Assembly (NCBI RefSeq): GCF_038432375.1
Contig: NZ_JBCAUS010000003.1
Span: forward strand, 248,001 to 312,000
DNA from: Methanococcoides sp. LMO-2
GTDB taxonomy: Archaea; Halobacteriota; Methanosarcinia; Methanosarcinales; Methanosarcinaceae
DNA: 64,000 nucleotides
Direction: 5' to 3'
This document shows, in pieces, positions 25,781-34,862 of the stretch. Below the pieces are notes generated by a model. That model was not told where the DNA came from, did no database searches, and saw only the letters and a list, made by a program, of their open reading frames with translations. The first letter of the stretch is position 1. Each line of letters starts with the position of its first letter. Made by a program: the position numbers and the translations under genes.

Positions 25781-26710
25781 TCACTCATCTTCACAGCCGG
25801 AAAGCTCGCACACAGCATCCCGGACGAGTTCCTTGCCACCCATTTCAACAAGCATCCTTCCGATGCTGGCTGCATGTTCACGGTAGTTCTTCATCGGGAT
25901 CATCTCATCGATGCGCACTTCACGTGTGCCATCAAGGGACAGCACTTCCACGAGTACGTGGATCTCATCGCCGTCATCACTGATACGTGCGAACGAGCCG
26001 ATAGGAACAACACAACCGCCTTCGACATCCGTAATTAGTATACGTTCGACCTCGGTTTCGATCCTTGACTTCTCATGGTTAAGTTCAGAACAGATCTTCT
26101 CTGCCTCACTTCCAGATCTGGTAACGATCACAATGGTTCCCTGGTTGGCAGAAGGACAGAATCCTTCAGGAGGAAGGCGATGGACGTTCATTTCCCAACC
26201 CATGCGCTGCAGGCCTGCTTCTGCAAGCAATATACCATCATACAATCCGTCTTCAAGTTTCTTTATACGCGTATTGATGTTGCCTCTCAGGTCCTGTATG
26301 TTGAGGTCAGGACGGAAGCGCAAAAGCTGTGCACGCCTGCGCATAGAGGTCGTGCCGATAATAGCACCATCAGGAAGCTCATCCAGTGTTGAGCCGTCCT
26401 GTGTAAGGAGAACATCATAAGGAGAATCTCGCTCCAGAACTGCTGCAATAGCAAGCTCAGGAGGTCTTATTGTAGGAAGGTCTTTCATGGAGTGGACTGC
26501 AATGTCCACTTCACCGGCGATCATCCTGTCATCAAGTTCGCGGACAAATGCTCCCACGCCTGCAACCTCATGAAGGGGGCGGTCTGTGAAAACATCGCCT
26601 GATGTCTTGATTATCTCTCTTTCCAGTTCATGCCCGCGTTCTTCGAGCATTTTAGTAACAAGGTCTGCCTGAGCAACGGCAAGAGCACTTCCACGGGTTC
26701 CCAGTATCAT
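25781..26710 (-). CDS. hemC: Porphobilinogen deaminase (hydroxymethylbilane synthase)
   Basis: A 309-residue enzyme that polymerises four porphobilinogens. Motifs include the start ILGTRGSALAVAQADLV, GVGAFVRELDDRMIAGEVDIAVHSMKDLP near residue 49, GTTSMRRRAQLL near 122, DLRGNINTRIKKL near 140, and VEGGCVVPIGSFA near 230 with the cysteine that holds the dipyrromethane cofactor. Length is normal. It sits 19 bases after hemL. Uroporphyrinogen III synthase, the next enzyme, is not in the window. Confidence 0.95.
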   Translation of the reverse strand: MILGTRGSALAVAQADLVTKMLEERGHELEREIIKTSGDVFTDRPLHEVAGVGAFVRELDDRMIAGEVDIAVHSMKDLPTIRPPELAIAAVLERDSPYDVLLTQDGSTLDELPDGAIIGTTSMRRRAQLLRFRPDLNIQDLRGNINTRIKKLEDGLYDGILLAEAGLQRMGWEMNVHRLPPEGFCPSANQGTIVIVTRSGSEAEKICSELNHEKSRIETEVERILITDVEGGCVVPIGSFARISDDGDEIHVLVEVLSLDGTREVRIDEMIPMKNYREHAASIGRMLVEMGGKELVRDAVCELSGCEDE

Positions 26711-26729
26711 ACTGTGATCTCTCCTGGAA

Positions 26730-27998
26730 TTATTTCAGGTTAGCTGCGTATGCATCAAGGGTCTTCTCGATATCATCCTCAGTGTGAGCTGTTGAAAGGA
26801 AGTTTGTCTCGAACTGGGAAGGTGGTACGAAAACACCGCTGTCCAGCATGTTGTGGAAGAACTGCAAGTAGCCTTCCTTGTCACATTTGAGAGCGTCCTG
26901 ATAGTTCAGAGGCATATCCCCGAAGAACACCTTGAACATTGAACCAATACCACTGACATTGTAATCGAGTCCCTTGTCTGCAATGATATCCGTAAGGTTG
27001 GAACGCATCATATTACCAGTTGCTTCAAGCTTTTCATGGACCTTTTCCTTCTCAAGTACATCAAGGGCTGCAATACCGGCTGCAACTGATGCAGGACTTC
27101 CGCTAAAGGTTCCTGCCTGATAAACTGAACCTGACGGTGATATCATATCGATTATCTCACGCTTACCACCGAAAACGCCGATAGGAAGACCGCCACCTAT
27201 GATCTTTCCAAGGGTTGTCATGTCAGGTGTGACACCGAAGTACTCCTGTGCACCACCCATTGCAAGCCTGAAACCGGTGATAACTTCGTCAAAGATAAGG
27301 ACAACATCGTTCTCTTCAGTGACCTTTCTGACCTCTTTCAGGTAATCGCCTTCAGGAAGTATAGGACCAATGTTACCCAGTACAGGTTCCATAATTACCG
27401 CAGCCATGTCATCCTGGTTGGCCTCGATGACCTCTGTCATTGCCTCGATATCGTTGTAAGCGACCTGAAGGGTGTTCTTTGTGAAATCTGCAGGAATTCC
27501 AAGGGAATCCGGCTCACCGTGTGTGGTTGCTCCGGAGCCTGCTTTCACAAGCACAGCATCGTGAGCGCCATGGAAACCACCTTCGATCTTGATGAATTTA
27601 TTCTTACCTGTAAAACCACGGGCAGCCCTGAGAGCACTCATGGTAGCTTCGGTACCTGTTGAAATGAACCTAAGCATATCGATGCTTGGATAGAGGGATG
27701 CGATCTTCTCTGCAAGGGTAACCTCAAGCTGGGTCGGGGTTCCGTAAAGCCAGCCTTTGTCAAGCTGGTCAATGATCGCCTGCCTGATTACAGGGTTTGC
27801 ATGCCCCAGTATCTTGGGACCGTATGCAAGACAGTAATCGATGTACTCGTTGCCATCAACATCAGTGATATGAGAACCTTTCGCGGACTCTGTGTAGAAC
27901 GGATATGGCTTGATTGCACGTACCGGACTGCTCACACCGCCTGGAAGTAGCATTTTTGCTTTGTCGAATAGATCCTTGGATTTGTCTAAAGTAACCAT
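26730..27998 (-). CDS. hemL: Glutamate-1-semialdehyde 2,1-aminomutase
   Basis: A 422-residue class III aminotransferase that makes 5-aminolevulinate from glutamate-1-semialdehyde. Seen: [19 protein letters not shown] at residue 18, [20 protein letters not shown] near 110, [19 protein letters not shown] near 228, [18 protein letters not shown] near 255 with the PLP lysine, and [16 protein letters not shown]. These identify HemL rather than other class III enzymes. It works with HemA in the C5 pathway; the genes are in the same run. Confidence 0.95.
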   Translation of the reverse strand: MVTLDKSKDLFDKAKMLLPGGVSSPVRAIKPYPFYTESAKGSHITDVDGNEYIDYCLAYGPKILGHANPVIRQAIIDQLDKGWLYGTPTQLEVTLAEKIASLYPSIDMLRFISTGTEATMSALRAARGFTGKNKFIKIEGGFHGAHDAVLVKAGSGATTHGEPDSLGIPADFTKNTLQVAYNDIEAMTEVIEANQDDMAAVIMEPVLGNIGPILPEGDYLKEVRKVTEENDVVLIFDEVITGFRLAMGGAQEYFGVTPDMTTLGKIIGGGLPIGVFGGKREIIDMISPSGSVYQAGTFSGSPASVAAGIAALDVLEKEKVHEKLEATGNMMRSNLTDIIADKGLDYNVSGIGSMFKVFFGDMPLNYQDALKCDKEGYLQFFHNMLDSGVFVPPSQFETNFLSTAHTEDDIEKTLDAYAANLK

Positions 27999-28075
27999 TA
28001 TAACACCATTTGGAATTTGATCTGTGATTATGTTAAGATGAAATTATCAAGTTGAATAAAGCTGTCAGCATTAAA

Positions 28076-29050
28076 TTATTTCAACATCCTTGCAAGGTCC
28101 TTTGCGAAATACGTCAGTATCATATCAGCACCTGCACGCTTGATCGACATCAATGATTCATACATGACCTTATTCTCATCCAGCCATCCCTTCTCTGCTG
28201 CTGCCTTGAGCATTGAGTACTCACCACTGACATTGTAAGCAGCAGTAGGCATCTTGAACTCATGCTTGATACGATAGATGATATCAAGATAAGGCAAAGC
28301 CGGCTTGACCATCACCATGTCAGCGCCTTCGAGTATGTCCAGTTCGACCTCGCGGATCGCTTCATCGGAATTTGCAGGATCCATCTGGTAAGCTGAACGG
28401 TCACCGAACTGGAAACCGGAATCTGCTGCATCCCTGAAAGGACCGTAGAACGCTGAAGAATATTTAGCTGCATAGGACATGATAGGAATGTTCTTGAAGT
28501 TCTCCTCATCAAGAGCCGTACGCATTGCACTGATCATACCATCCATCATACCGGAAGGGGCCACAATATCAGCACCTGCCTTTGCATGGCTCACAGCGAT
28601 CTTGCCAAGTATGTCAAGGGTAGGGTCATTTAGAACTTCCTCGGTCTCAAAGTTCACGATTCCGCAGTGACCATGGCTTGTGTATTCACACATGCAGACA
28701 TCGGTCATGACCACCATGTCCTTACCAAGGTCTTCCTTGATGGCACGGACGGCCTGCTGGACGATATCCTCCTCGCCGTAAGAGGATGTACCGGTCTCGT
28801 CCTTGTGCTCCGGAATTCCGAAAAGGATCAGTGCAGGAATTCCAAGATCTGCTGCATCCTTTGCATCATCGACGACCTTATCCAGAGGCAACCTCTGGAC
28901 ACCTGGCATGGATGATACTTCCACAGTAGAATCAATGGTCTCATCCACGAACATAGGATATATCAGGTCGTTCGCACTAAGTTCGGTCTCCCGAACCATA
29001 TCGCGTATCTTACCACTTCTTAACCTTCGCATTCTAACCTGTGGGAACAT
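28076..29050 (-). CDS. hemB: Porphobilinogen synthase (5-aminolevulinate dehydratase)
   Basis: A 324-residue TIM-barrel enzyme that joins two aminolevulinates. It shows [29 protein letters not shown], a zinc-type site [19 protein letters not shown] near residue 116, [16 protein letters not shown] near 192 with the first active lysine, [15 protein letters not shown] and [14 protein letters not shown] near 246 with the Schiff-base lysine. The cysteines indicate zinc dependence. It is 11 bases from hemA. Confidence 0.96.
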   Translation of the reverse strand: MFPQVRMRRLRSGKIRDMVRETELSANDLIYPMFVDETIDSTVEVSSMPGVQRLPLDKVVDDAKDAADLGIPALILFGIPEHKDETGTSSYGEEDIVQQAVRAIKEDLGKDMVVMTDVCMCEYTSHGHCGIVNFETEEVLNDPTLDILGKIAVSHAKAGADIVAPSGMMDGMISAMRTALDEENFKNIPIMSYAAKYSSAFYGPFRDAADSGFQFGDRSAYQMDPANSDEAIREVELDILEGADMVMVKPALPYLDIIYRIKHEFKMPTAAYNVSGEYSMLKAAAEKGWLDENKVMYESLMSIKRAGADMILTYFAKDLARMLK

Positions 29051-29061
29051 AGTATCAACTC

Positions 29062-30330
29062 TTATTTTGTAGATTCATTATTCTTCTTGATCGGACTTAT
29101 ATCAAATAAACGGGATACGGAATCCAGGAATTCCTCGTCATCATACTCCGCAGCATTGCGCAATTTCTTGGTCGGCTCTGCCAGGATCTTATTGGTAATT
29201 GCACGCGTGAGGTCCACGAGCACCTTGCGTTCAAAGTCACCCATCGTATGATAGGCGCTCAACTTGTTAATGGCATGTTCCATCTCGGTCTCTCTCAGAC
29301 CATAGGAATTGCTGTAAAGTTCTGAGATAATGACATCTGCTTTCTGGCGTTTGTACTGTGCTCCAAGAAGTTCCAGTTCCTGTCCAACTATGACCTCAGC
29401 TTTCTTGGCCTCTTCCAGCCTCATCTGAAGGTTCTTCTCATTGATAACACGCAAACTGTCAATATTGCGAAGGATCACATGAGGAATATCCTCCACCAGC
29501 GGGTCAATGTCCCTGGGACTTGCAATATCTATGAGAAGAAGTTCGTTCTCCCGACCGTCCATTACCTTTTCCACAAGATCCTTCTTCACAACATAGTGTG
29601 GTGCGGAAGTTGCAGTTATTACCACATCGGCGGCTGAGATATATTTCTCAAGCTGGTCGAACATGACAGCTTCGCCACCAAGTTCCACAGCAAGATCCTT
29701 TGCTTTCTCATATGTACGGTTTGCAATGTAGATGACATTCATGTCCCTGTGTGCAAGAGCCTTTGTGACCAGAGTACCCATTTCACCGGTTCCGACAACA
29801 AGGATGTTCTTGTCCTTCAGACCATGTAGGATATCCTCGGCAAGGTCAACAGCTGCGGAAGCAATGGAAACCGCACCTCTGTTGATAAAGGTCTCAGTTC
29901 GCACCCTCTTGCCAACCTGTATAGCCTTACTGAAAGCTGTATCCAGCACCTTTCCTACTGTGCCTGCCTCTTTTGCAATAAGGAACAGGTCCTTGATCTG
30001 GCCCAGGATCTGGTCCTCACCAATGATCATTGATTCAAGGCCTGATGCAAGCCTGAGAAGATGTCTTAAAGATTCATCATGGTCATAGAACTCAACAATA
30101 TTAGCTGACACACCCATCTCTTTTGCAAAATGGAACAGTACGCTGCTACCCTTTGAGGAAACAACATAGATCTCCACACGGTTGCATGTCTTGAGCACTG
30201 CACATTCATAAACAAGTTCATTTGAATACAGCTGGTTCAGAACACCATCGAGGTCCCCATGCCATGAATCTTCCATTTCCTCGACTGTAGCCTTGGCATG
30301 TGTAATGACCATACTGGATATTTCTGTCAC
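29062..30330 (-). CDS. hemA: Glutamyl-tRNA reductase
   Basis: A 422-residue enzyme that reduces glutamyl-tRNA(Glu) to glutamate-1-semialdehyde with NADPH, committing to tetrapyrroles (heme, F430, cobamide). The catalytic cysteine is in [13 protein letters not shown] near residue 48; [18 protein letters not shown] near 96; [15 protein letters not shown] near 175 binds NADPH; a helical dimer domain follows. I place the start at GTG 30330 because GGAGG lies six bases before it. The gap of 93 bases from met8 has no strong promoter, so read-through is likely. Confidence 0.94.
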   Translation of the reverse strand: MTEISSMVITHAKATVEEMEDSWHGDLDGVLNQLYSNELVYECAVLKTCNRVEIYVVSSKGSSVLFHFAKEMGVSANIVEFYDHDESLRHLLRLASGLESMIIGEDQILGQIKDLFLIAKEAGTVGKVLDTAFSKAIQVGKRVRTETFINRGAVSIASAAVDLAEDILHGLKDKNILVVGTGEMGTLVTKALAHRDMNVIYIANRTYEKAKDLAVELGGEAVMFDQLEKYISAADVVITATSAPHYVVKKDLVEKVMDGRENELLLIDIASPRDIDPLVEDIPHVILRNIDSLRVINEKNLQMRLEEAKKAEVIVGQELELLGAQYKRQKADVIISELYSNSYGLRETEMEHAINKLSAYHTMGDFERKVLVDLTRAITNKILAEPTKKLRNAAEYDDEEFLDSVSRLFDISPIKKNNESTK

Positions 30331-30423
30331 AGTGAACCTCCACAATGAACGTGCATTAGATGTAGCATATCTTCATGAACACGAACATCGAACTTAAATC
30401 TAATGTAATATCCCATGATAATA

Positions 30424-31104
30424 TCAACCTTTCTTGCTTATGTGCTCCTGAACTATATCATATGCTGCATTATACCCTTTTTCATATGAGATCTCAAGAG
30501 CATCCCAGACAGCCCTATCCTCAAGTATCTCCCAGAGGATCGCTTTTCTGTCCTTCTGGTCTTCAACTTTGGTTTTCAGGATATTGCGGACCTCGTCCTG
30601 CAATCGTATCATATCCCCATACTGAGGAGTTATAAACGTTTCTATTTTTCTGCGCGTGTATTTTGACATTGCAGGACTCGAACCAAAAGTGGATATTCCG
30701 ATGGTCAGACCTCCCCTCTTGATAACAGAAGGAATGACAACATCATCCGCCATATCGACACGGTTCACCAAAGCACCTGACATGCGTGCAAATTTTTCGA
30801 TCCTGTCGTTGAGCTTAGCTATATTCGTTGCAGGAATAACAAGGAAAGCATCCGACACAAACTCTTTGAGCTTCTCATCGGGTGCGGACATAAGGTCCAT
30901 GGAAACCAGCTCCACAGAAGATGAAGATGCAAGATCCCGAAGCTCGGGAACAAAATCCGCACTTACTACCAGCGTTTGTGCATACTCCGAAAAGAGGGAT
31001 GCTTTGCGAAGACCAACAGAGCCTCCACCGAAAATTACCACTTTCTTCTCGCTCAGGTCAATGAAAAGCGGCAGATAATTACGGCCATCGGTCTGTTCTG
31101 CCAT
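30424..31104 (-). CDS. Precorrin-2 dehydrogenase / sirohydrochlorin ferrochelatase (Met8/CysG-B type)
   Basis: A 226-residue protein making siroheme from precorrin-2. It starts with NYLPLFIDLSEKKVVIFGGG, the NAD-binding GGGSVGLRKASLF, then FLVIPATN, and ALVNRVDMADDVVIPSVI with the conserved aspartate-like region, followed by ISTFGSSPAMSKYTRRKIE near residue 150. Siroheme is the substrate of AhbA/AhbB, encoded directly upstream (one base apart), so the order of genes follows the pathway to heme b. Whether it performs iron insertion as well is inferred. Confidence 0.92.
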   Translation of the reverse strand: MAEQTDGRNYLPLFIDLSEKKVVIFGGGSVGLRKASLFSEYAQTLVVSADFVPELRDLASSSSVELVSMDLMSAPDEKLKEFVSDAFLVIPATNIAKLNDRIEKFARMSGALVNRVDMADDVVIPSVIKRGGLTIGISTFGSSPAMSKYTRRKIETFITPQYGDMIRLQDEVRNILKTKVEDQKDRKAILWEILEDRAVWDALEISYEKGYNAAYDIVQEHISKKG

Positions 31105-31608
31105 TCACAACCTCACACCTGTCTTTTTGAATTCACGAACACTGTATAATAACTGATAATCACTGATTCCGGTAGCCCTGGATATCTCCGAAGCGACGTA
31201 TTCACAATCTTCCTTTGTATAGGAATGGACCATTGTGAACAGGTTGTATGGCCAGTCAGGATAACGAGGCCTTTCATAACAATGGGTCACTTCCGTAAAT
31301 CCTGCCATTACGGCACCCACCTCTTCTACAAGTTCATCAGGTACATTCCATGTGCACATTGCATTTGCAGTGATACCTATAGCACGGTGCCCGATAGATG
31401 CCCCAAACCTTCGGATAAAACTGTTTTCCTGGAGTTTTTCTATCCTTTGGACAACTTCTTCCTCAGTGATACCCAATTCTTCAGAAATCTTAGCAAAAGG
31501 CGAATGCGTGAATGGGATTCCATCCTGAGTAAGTTTCAAAAGTCTGGTATCGCATTCATCCATGACAATATTGTCACAGGAATTGTTGCCAGAATTTTCA
31601 TTTGACAT
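31105..31608 (-). CDS. ahbB: Siroheme decarboxylase subunit AhbB
   Basis: A 167-residue Lrp/AsnC-like protein. It has a winged-helix start ([37 protein letters not shown]) and a RAM-like domain ([40 protein letters not shown]). In the Ahb pathway AhbA and AhbB together remove two carboxyl groups from siroheme to give 12,18-didecarboxysiroheme. It overlaps ahbA by 11 bases and has GGGGTGA before its ATG. The histidine in THCYERP and the YPDWPYN stretch are family features. The A/B naming follows length and order and could be reversed. Confidence 0.88.
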   Translation of the reverse strand: MSNENSGNNSCDNIVMDECDTRLLKLTQDGIPFTHSPFAKISEELGITEEEVVQRIEKLQENSFIRRFGASIGHRAIGITANAMCTWNVPDELVEEVGAVMAGFTEVTHCYERPRYPDWPYNLFTMVHSYTKEDCEYVASEISRATGISDYQLLYSVREFKKTGVRL

Positions 31609-32053
31609 CGAACTTCACCCCAATTTTAAAAAGGCGTTTTGTAGGCAGGTCGATCAGAGGACACCCGGTCTCTTCCTTAAGGTCATTGATTATCTGCTCC
31701 AGCCTTTCCCTATTAGCAGCAGATACTGTGAACCATATATTATAATCTGCCTGGCGCAAATAATTGTGTGAAACTTCCTGATGCTGATTGATAAGCTCCG
31801 CAATCTCATCGATCCTTGATTCAGGAGCTTTCAATGCAACAAGAGTGCTTATCCCGCCTACTCTCTTCGTGTTGATAACCGGACCTATCCTGCGCACTGC
31901 ACCTTCTTCTTTCAGACGCTCCATGCGTTGCAGCAGTTCCACTTCAGAGATGCCCAGTTGGGCACTCAGTTTTTCAAAAGGATGAACATCAAGCGGAAAA
32001 TCCAGCTGGATCAGGTTAAGGATATCCTTGTCAATTTCATCAAGTTGTATCAT
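31598..32053 (-). CDS. ahbA: Siroheme decarboxylase subunit AhbA
   Basis: A 151-residue partner of AhbB with the same two-part plan: winged helix ([40 protein letters not shown]) then RAM domain ([40 protein letters not shown]). The ATG at 32053 has GGTG nine bases upstream; a TTG at 32068 is less likely. Although Lrp-like, its tight coupling to ahbB and met8 argues for the enzyme role, not gene control. The 129-base gap up to ahbD holds an inverted repeat. Confidence 0.88.
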   Translation of the reverse strand: MIQLDEIDKDILNLIQLDFPLDVHPFEKLSAQLGISEVELLQRMERLKEEGAVRRIGPVINTKRVGGISTLVALKAPESRIDEIAELINQHQEVSHNYLRQADYNIWFTVSAANRERLEQIINDLKEETGCPLIDLPTKRLFKIGVKFDVK

Positions 32054-32103
32054 ATGAATGAACACCAAATGTTTTTTAGGAGACTGTTTTTAGCAGGCTC
32101 CCG

Positions 32104-32128
32104 GATGCCATGCAGACTTCATGCCATC
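32104..32128. repeat. Near-perfect inverted repeat between ahbD and ahbA
   Basis: GATGCCATG (32104-32112) and CATGCCATC (32120-32128) are inverted copies with one mismatch around a seven-base spacer. It lies in the 129-base gap within the otherwise packed heme run. It could be an operator, a transcript hairpin that divides ahbD from ahbA, or chance. Confidence 0.35.
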
Positions 32129-32182
32129 ATTAGATTATAATGTTTTCCTGCAAACACAGCTTTTACCGGATACTTGCCCCAA

Positions 32183-33223
32183 TTATCTGGGCACATATAT
32201 GCAGTAAGGCTCTTCGGCCATGTAGTCACCTGTGGCAGCATATGCACGGGCACGACATCCGCCACATACTCCTTTGTAGCTACATTTTCCACACTTGCCG
32301 CCCAGACTGTCAAAATCCCTTAGATCATTGAACAATTTGGAATCTTCCCAGATCTCCTTGAAGCTCTGCTCTTTTATGTTTCCCGCAACTACAGGCAGAT
32401 AACCACATGGCTGGACATCGCCGGTGCTTGAAACAAAACAGAAGCTTGTACCTCCGAGACATCCACGTGTCATTGCCTCATAACCATGGGTCTTTACAGA
32501 GACCTCGATCCCTTCCTTTTTAGCACGCTGGCGCATTATCCTGAAATAATGTGGAGCACAGGTTGCTTTTAGCTGGATACTGACATTCTTCTGCTGGTCA
32601 TAGAACCAGTTGAGAACGCGCTCATATTCCACCGGAGGGATCTCCTCTTTCTCGAGGTTCTTTCCCCTGCCAGTAGGAACAAGCAGGAATATATGAAGAG
32701 CTTCTGCACCGATCTCGGTTGACAGCTCAAGTATTGCAGGGATCTCATCAAGGTTTCTTTTTGTGATGGTGGTGTTGATCTGGAAACCGAGACCACCTTT
32801 TTTGAGATATTCGATCCCACGCATGGCACCCTCAAACGCACCGGGAACTCCACGGAACTCATCATGGGTCTTTGCGGTAGAACCATCGATACTGATGCTT
32901 ACCCGCTGGACACCGGCATCCTTGAGCTTTTTCACAACGACCTCATCAAGAAGGGTGCCGTTTGTTGCAAGAGCAACACGTAAGCCTTTATCGGTTGCAT
33001 ACCTGGCAACCTCAAAAACGTCTTTCCGGGTGAGTGGTTCCCCACCGGTGATAATGAGGATAGGATCACCAATTTCAGCGATCTCGTCAACAAAATGCTT
33101 TGCTTCATCCGTAGAGAGCTCACCTTCAGGTATCTCAGAGGTGGATGCACCCCTGCAATGGACACAAGAAAGATTGCAACCCCATGTCAGTTCCCATGCG
33201 ATAAGTCTTGGAGGTTTTACCAT
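32183..33223 (-). CDS. ahbD: Radical SAM heme b synthase AhbD
   Basis: A 346-residue radical SAM enzyme with SPASM-type end. The start carries PRLIAWELTWGCNLSCVHCRG (CxxxCxxC binding the radical SAM cluster), then IITGGEPLTRKDVFE. DEFRGVPGAFEGAMRGIEYL and HIFLLVPTGRGKNL resemble AhbD and NirJ proteins. The C-terminal cysteines in CLGGTSFCF, VQPCGYLPV and GGKCGKCSYKGVCGGCRAR can bind auxiliary clusters. AhbD converts two propionates of Fe-coproporphyrin III to the vinyls of heme b. Placement next to ahbA/ahbB favours AhbD over the deacetylase AhbC, which is not evident in the window. Start at 33223 has GGAGA upstream. Confidence 0.83.
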   Translation of the reverse strand: MVKPPRLIAWELTWGCNLSCVHCRGASTSEIPEGELSTDEAKHFVDEIAEIGDPILIITGGEPLTRKDVFEVARYATDKGLRVALATNGTLLDEVVVKKLKDAGVQRVSISIDGSTAKTHDEFRGVPGAFEGAMRGIEYLKKGGLGFQINTTITKRNLDEIPAILELSTEIGAEALHIFLLVPTGRGKNLEKEEIPPVEYERVLNWFYDQQKNVSIQLKATCAPHYFRIMRQRAKKEGIEVSVKTHGYEAMTRGCLGGTSFCFVSSTGDVQPCGYLPVVAGNIKEQSFKEIWEDSKLFNDLRDFDSLGGKCGKCSYKGVCGGCRARAYAATGDYMAEEPYCIYVPR

Positions 33224-33409
33224 GTCAGACAGTTCTCCTTTATGCCCTATATATAATGTAAGAATACAATAGAACATTCGTTCAATTTACTTAAATAGTA
33301 TGGCAATATACTACACAGAACCCATATTAAACCGTGTCGTCAAGACACGGATAATAACAAAGGAAACCAGATTTTTCCGGCAATTAAGATCGATGAAGGG
33401 TGAACGGGC

Positions 33410-33538
33410 ATGGTATTTGGAATACAGGCATTTCAGGCAGCTTTTGTCATCACATGGATAGTAGTATTATCATACATCTGTTACCTGATCTATAACCGTT
33501 CTAAGATGGAATCCCTAATTCTGAAGCTTAAAAAATGA
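33410..33538 (+). CDS. ccmD: CcmD-like small membrane protein
   Basis: A 42-codon gene easily missed. The product reads MVFGIQAFQAAFVITWIVVL then SYICYLIYNRSKMESLILKL and two lysines: one membrane helix at about residues 8-28 followed by a basic coil, the plan of CcmD. CcmD helps release heme-loaded CcmE from CcmC. GGGTGA stands before the ATG, and the ccmE ATG follows 12 bases after the stop, the usual ccmD-ccmE order. No ccmA, B, C or F is in the window. Confidence 0.72.
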   Translation: MVFGIQAFQAAFVITWIVVLSYICYLIYNRSKMESLILKLKK

Positions 33539-33550
33539 AGGTATTTGCAT

Positions 33551-33931
33551 ATGGATAAAAAACGAAAGACGATCCTGACAACAATTGCCATAATAGCAGT
33601 GGTTGCGATCGGATTCTGGGGCGTGGATGTCGAACAGGGATATTACATGGTATCCGACATCACTGCCGACCCAACTGAGCATCTGGGACAGAAGGTCAAC
33701 ACCATGGGAGTTGTGAAGAATGGTAGCCTGAGCATCTCACCTGAGATAACCACCTTCACGCTGGTAGATGCAGAAGATGAGAACTACGAGATCGATGTGG
33801 AATACTCTGCTGACCTCCCCGCAAACCTCGCAGAGGGAAAAAGCATCAGTCTGACCGGAACCATGGTCTCTGAAACCCTTATCGATGCAGAGCAGATCGT
33901 GATGGGATGTCCGTCAAAGTACTCTGAATGA
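33551..33931 (+). CDS. ccmE: Cytochrome c maturation protein CcmE, cysteine type
   Basis: A 126-residue heme chaperone with an N-terminal membrane segment (ILTTIAIIAVVAIGFWGV, residues 6-23) and an outside OB fold (YYMVSDITADPTEHLGQKVN, TFTLVDAEDENYEIDVEYS, KSISLTGTMVSETLIDAEQI). Near the end GCPSKY gives a CxxxY motif in place of the HxxxY of bacterial CcmE; archaeal and some sulfate-reducer CcmE proteins use this cysteine to carry heme. It indicates c-type cytochrome assembly, as in cytochrome-containing Methanosarcinales. GAAGGT precedes the ATG at 33551. Confidence 0.88.
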   Translation: MDKKRKTILTTIAIIAVVAIGFWGVDVEQGYYMVSDITADPTEHLGQKVNTMGVVKNGSLSISPEITTFTLVDAEDENYEIDVEYSADLPANLAEGKSISLTGTMVSETLIDAEQIVMGCPSKYSE

Positions 33932-33978
33932 ACTAAACATCAAAACAAAACAATAATTCCATATTATGAGGGCATGCG

Positions 33979-34839
33979 ATGAACATCGAAGAATGGGAAG
34001 AGTACCAGCACATCAACGATGCAATGAACGATATGATCAGCAGTATGGATGATTCACCCCAGATGCAATCAGTGGTTGGCCACATTTGCAGATCCGGCGG
34101 TAAAAAGGTCAGGCCGATAATACTGATGCTTGCTTCCCGGATATGCGGAGGCAACTACGAAAAAAGCGTTAATGCCGCACTCGCCATCGAACTTATCCAC
34201 TCGGCATCCCTGATACATGACGATATCCTGGACGAGGGTGTTATAAGAAGAGGCGTGGAGTCCGCCCATAAGAAATTCGGCCCTGCAGCTGCAATGCTTG
34301 CAGGAGACTACATGATATCAAAGTCAATAGACCTCATCTCATCATATGCTGCCCCCGTGGTAAGAGAGTTCGGACGTGCAGGAATGGCTATGGCAGAAGG
34401 CGAGACCATTGACATAAAAAGCACGAACGGAACCTTTGAGGACAGCAACTATTTTGATTGTATTAATAAGAAAACAGCTTCCCTTTTCGCTGCGAGTGCA
34501 GCCATGGGAGCATATATCGCAGATGCGGATGAAGCCACCGCAAAAATGTTGAAAGACTATGGGGAAAAGCTGGGGATAGCTTACCAGATAGTCGATGACC
34601 TTCTGGAATACACAGAAACTTCCGGAGATAAAAGATCAGACCATGAGTCGGTCTCCATTCTTCAGATATACCAGAAGGACATGAGCCGGCAGGAATCCAT
34701 ACAAAAAGCAACCGATGTCGCGATAGAGTATGTGGATATGGCAAAAGAAATCCTCGAAAAGTTCGGACCATCAGATGCAAAAGACAAACTTCTTAAGGTC
34801 ACCGACTACATAACCATCGAAATGATCCCAGAATATTAA
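33979..34839 (+). CDS. Polyprenyl diphosphate synthase, probably C25 or longer product
   Basis: A 286-residue trans-prenyltransferase. It has GGKKVRPIILMLASRICGG near residue 36, the first aspartate-rich motif in SASLIHDDILDEGVIRRG near residue 76, and a second one in AYQIVDDLLEY near residue 200, which ends in Glu rather than the usual Asp. The position five before the first Asp is alanine, not an aromatic residue, which in this family lets chains grow beyond C20. This would suit a quinone-like side chain such as the C25 chain of methanophenazine, rather than archaeal lipids. It follows ccmE and precedes a radical SAM gene. Confidence 0.85.
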   Translation: MNIEEWEEYQHINDAMNDMISSMDDSPQMQSVVGHICRSGGKKVRPIILMLASRICGGNYEKSVNAALAIELIHSASLIHDDILDEGVIRRGVESAHKKFGPAAAMLAGDYMISKSIDLISSYAAPVVREFGRAGMAMAEGETIDIKSTNGTFEDSNYFDCINKKTASLFAASAAMGAYIADADEATAKMLKDYGEKLGIAYQIVDDLLEYTETSGDKRSDHESVSILQIYQKDMSRQESIQKATDVAIEYVDMAKEILEKFGPSDAKDKLLKVTDYITIEMIPEY

Positions 34840-34862
34840 ATCATAGAAACCCAGGTGAAGAT

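Noticed and set aside
31105-32053. Two Lrp/AsnC-like genes as transcription regulators
   Set aside because: Their overlap with each other and with the siroheme synthase gene, and the family-specific stretches, fit the siroheme decarboxylase AhbA/AhbB much better.
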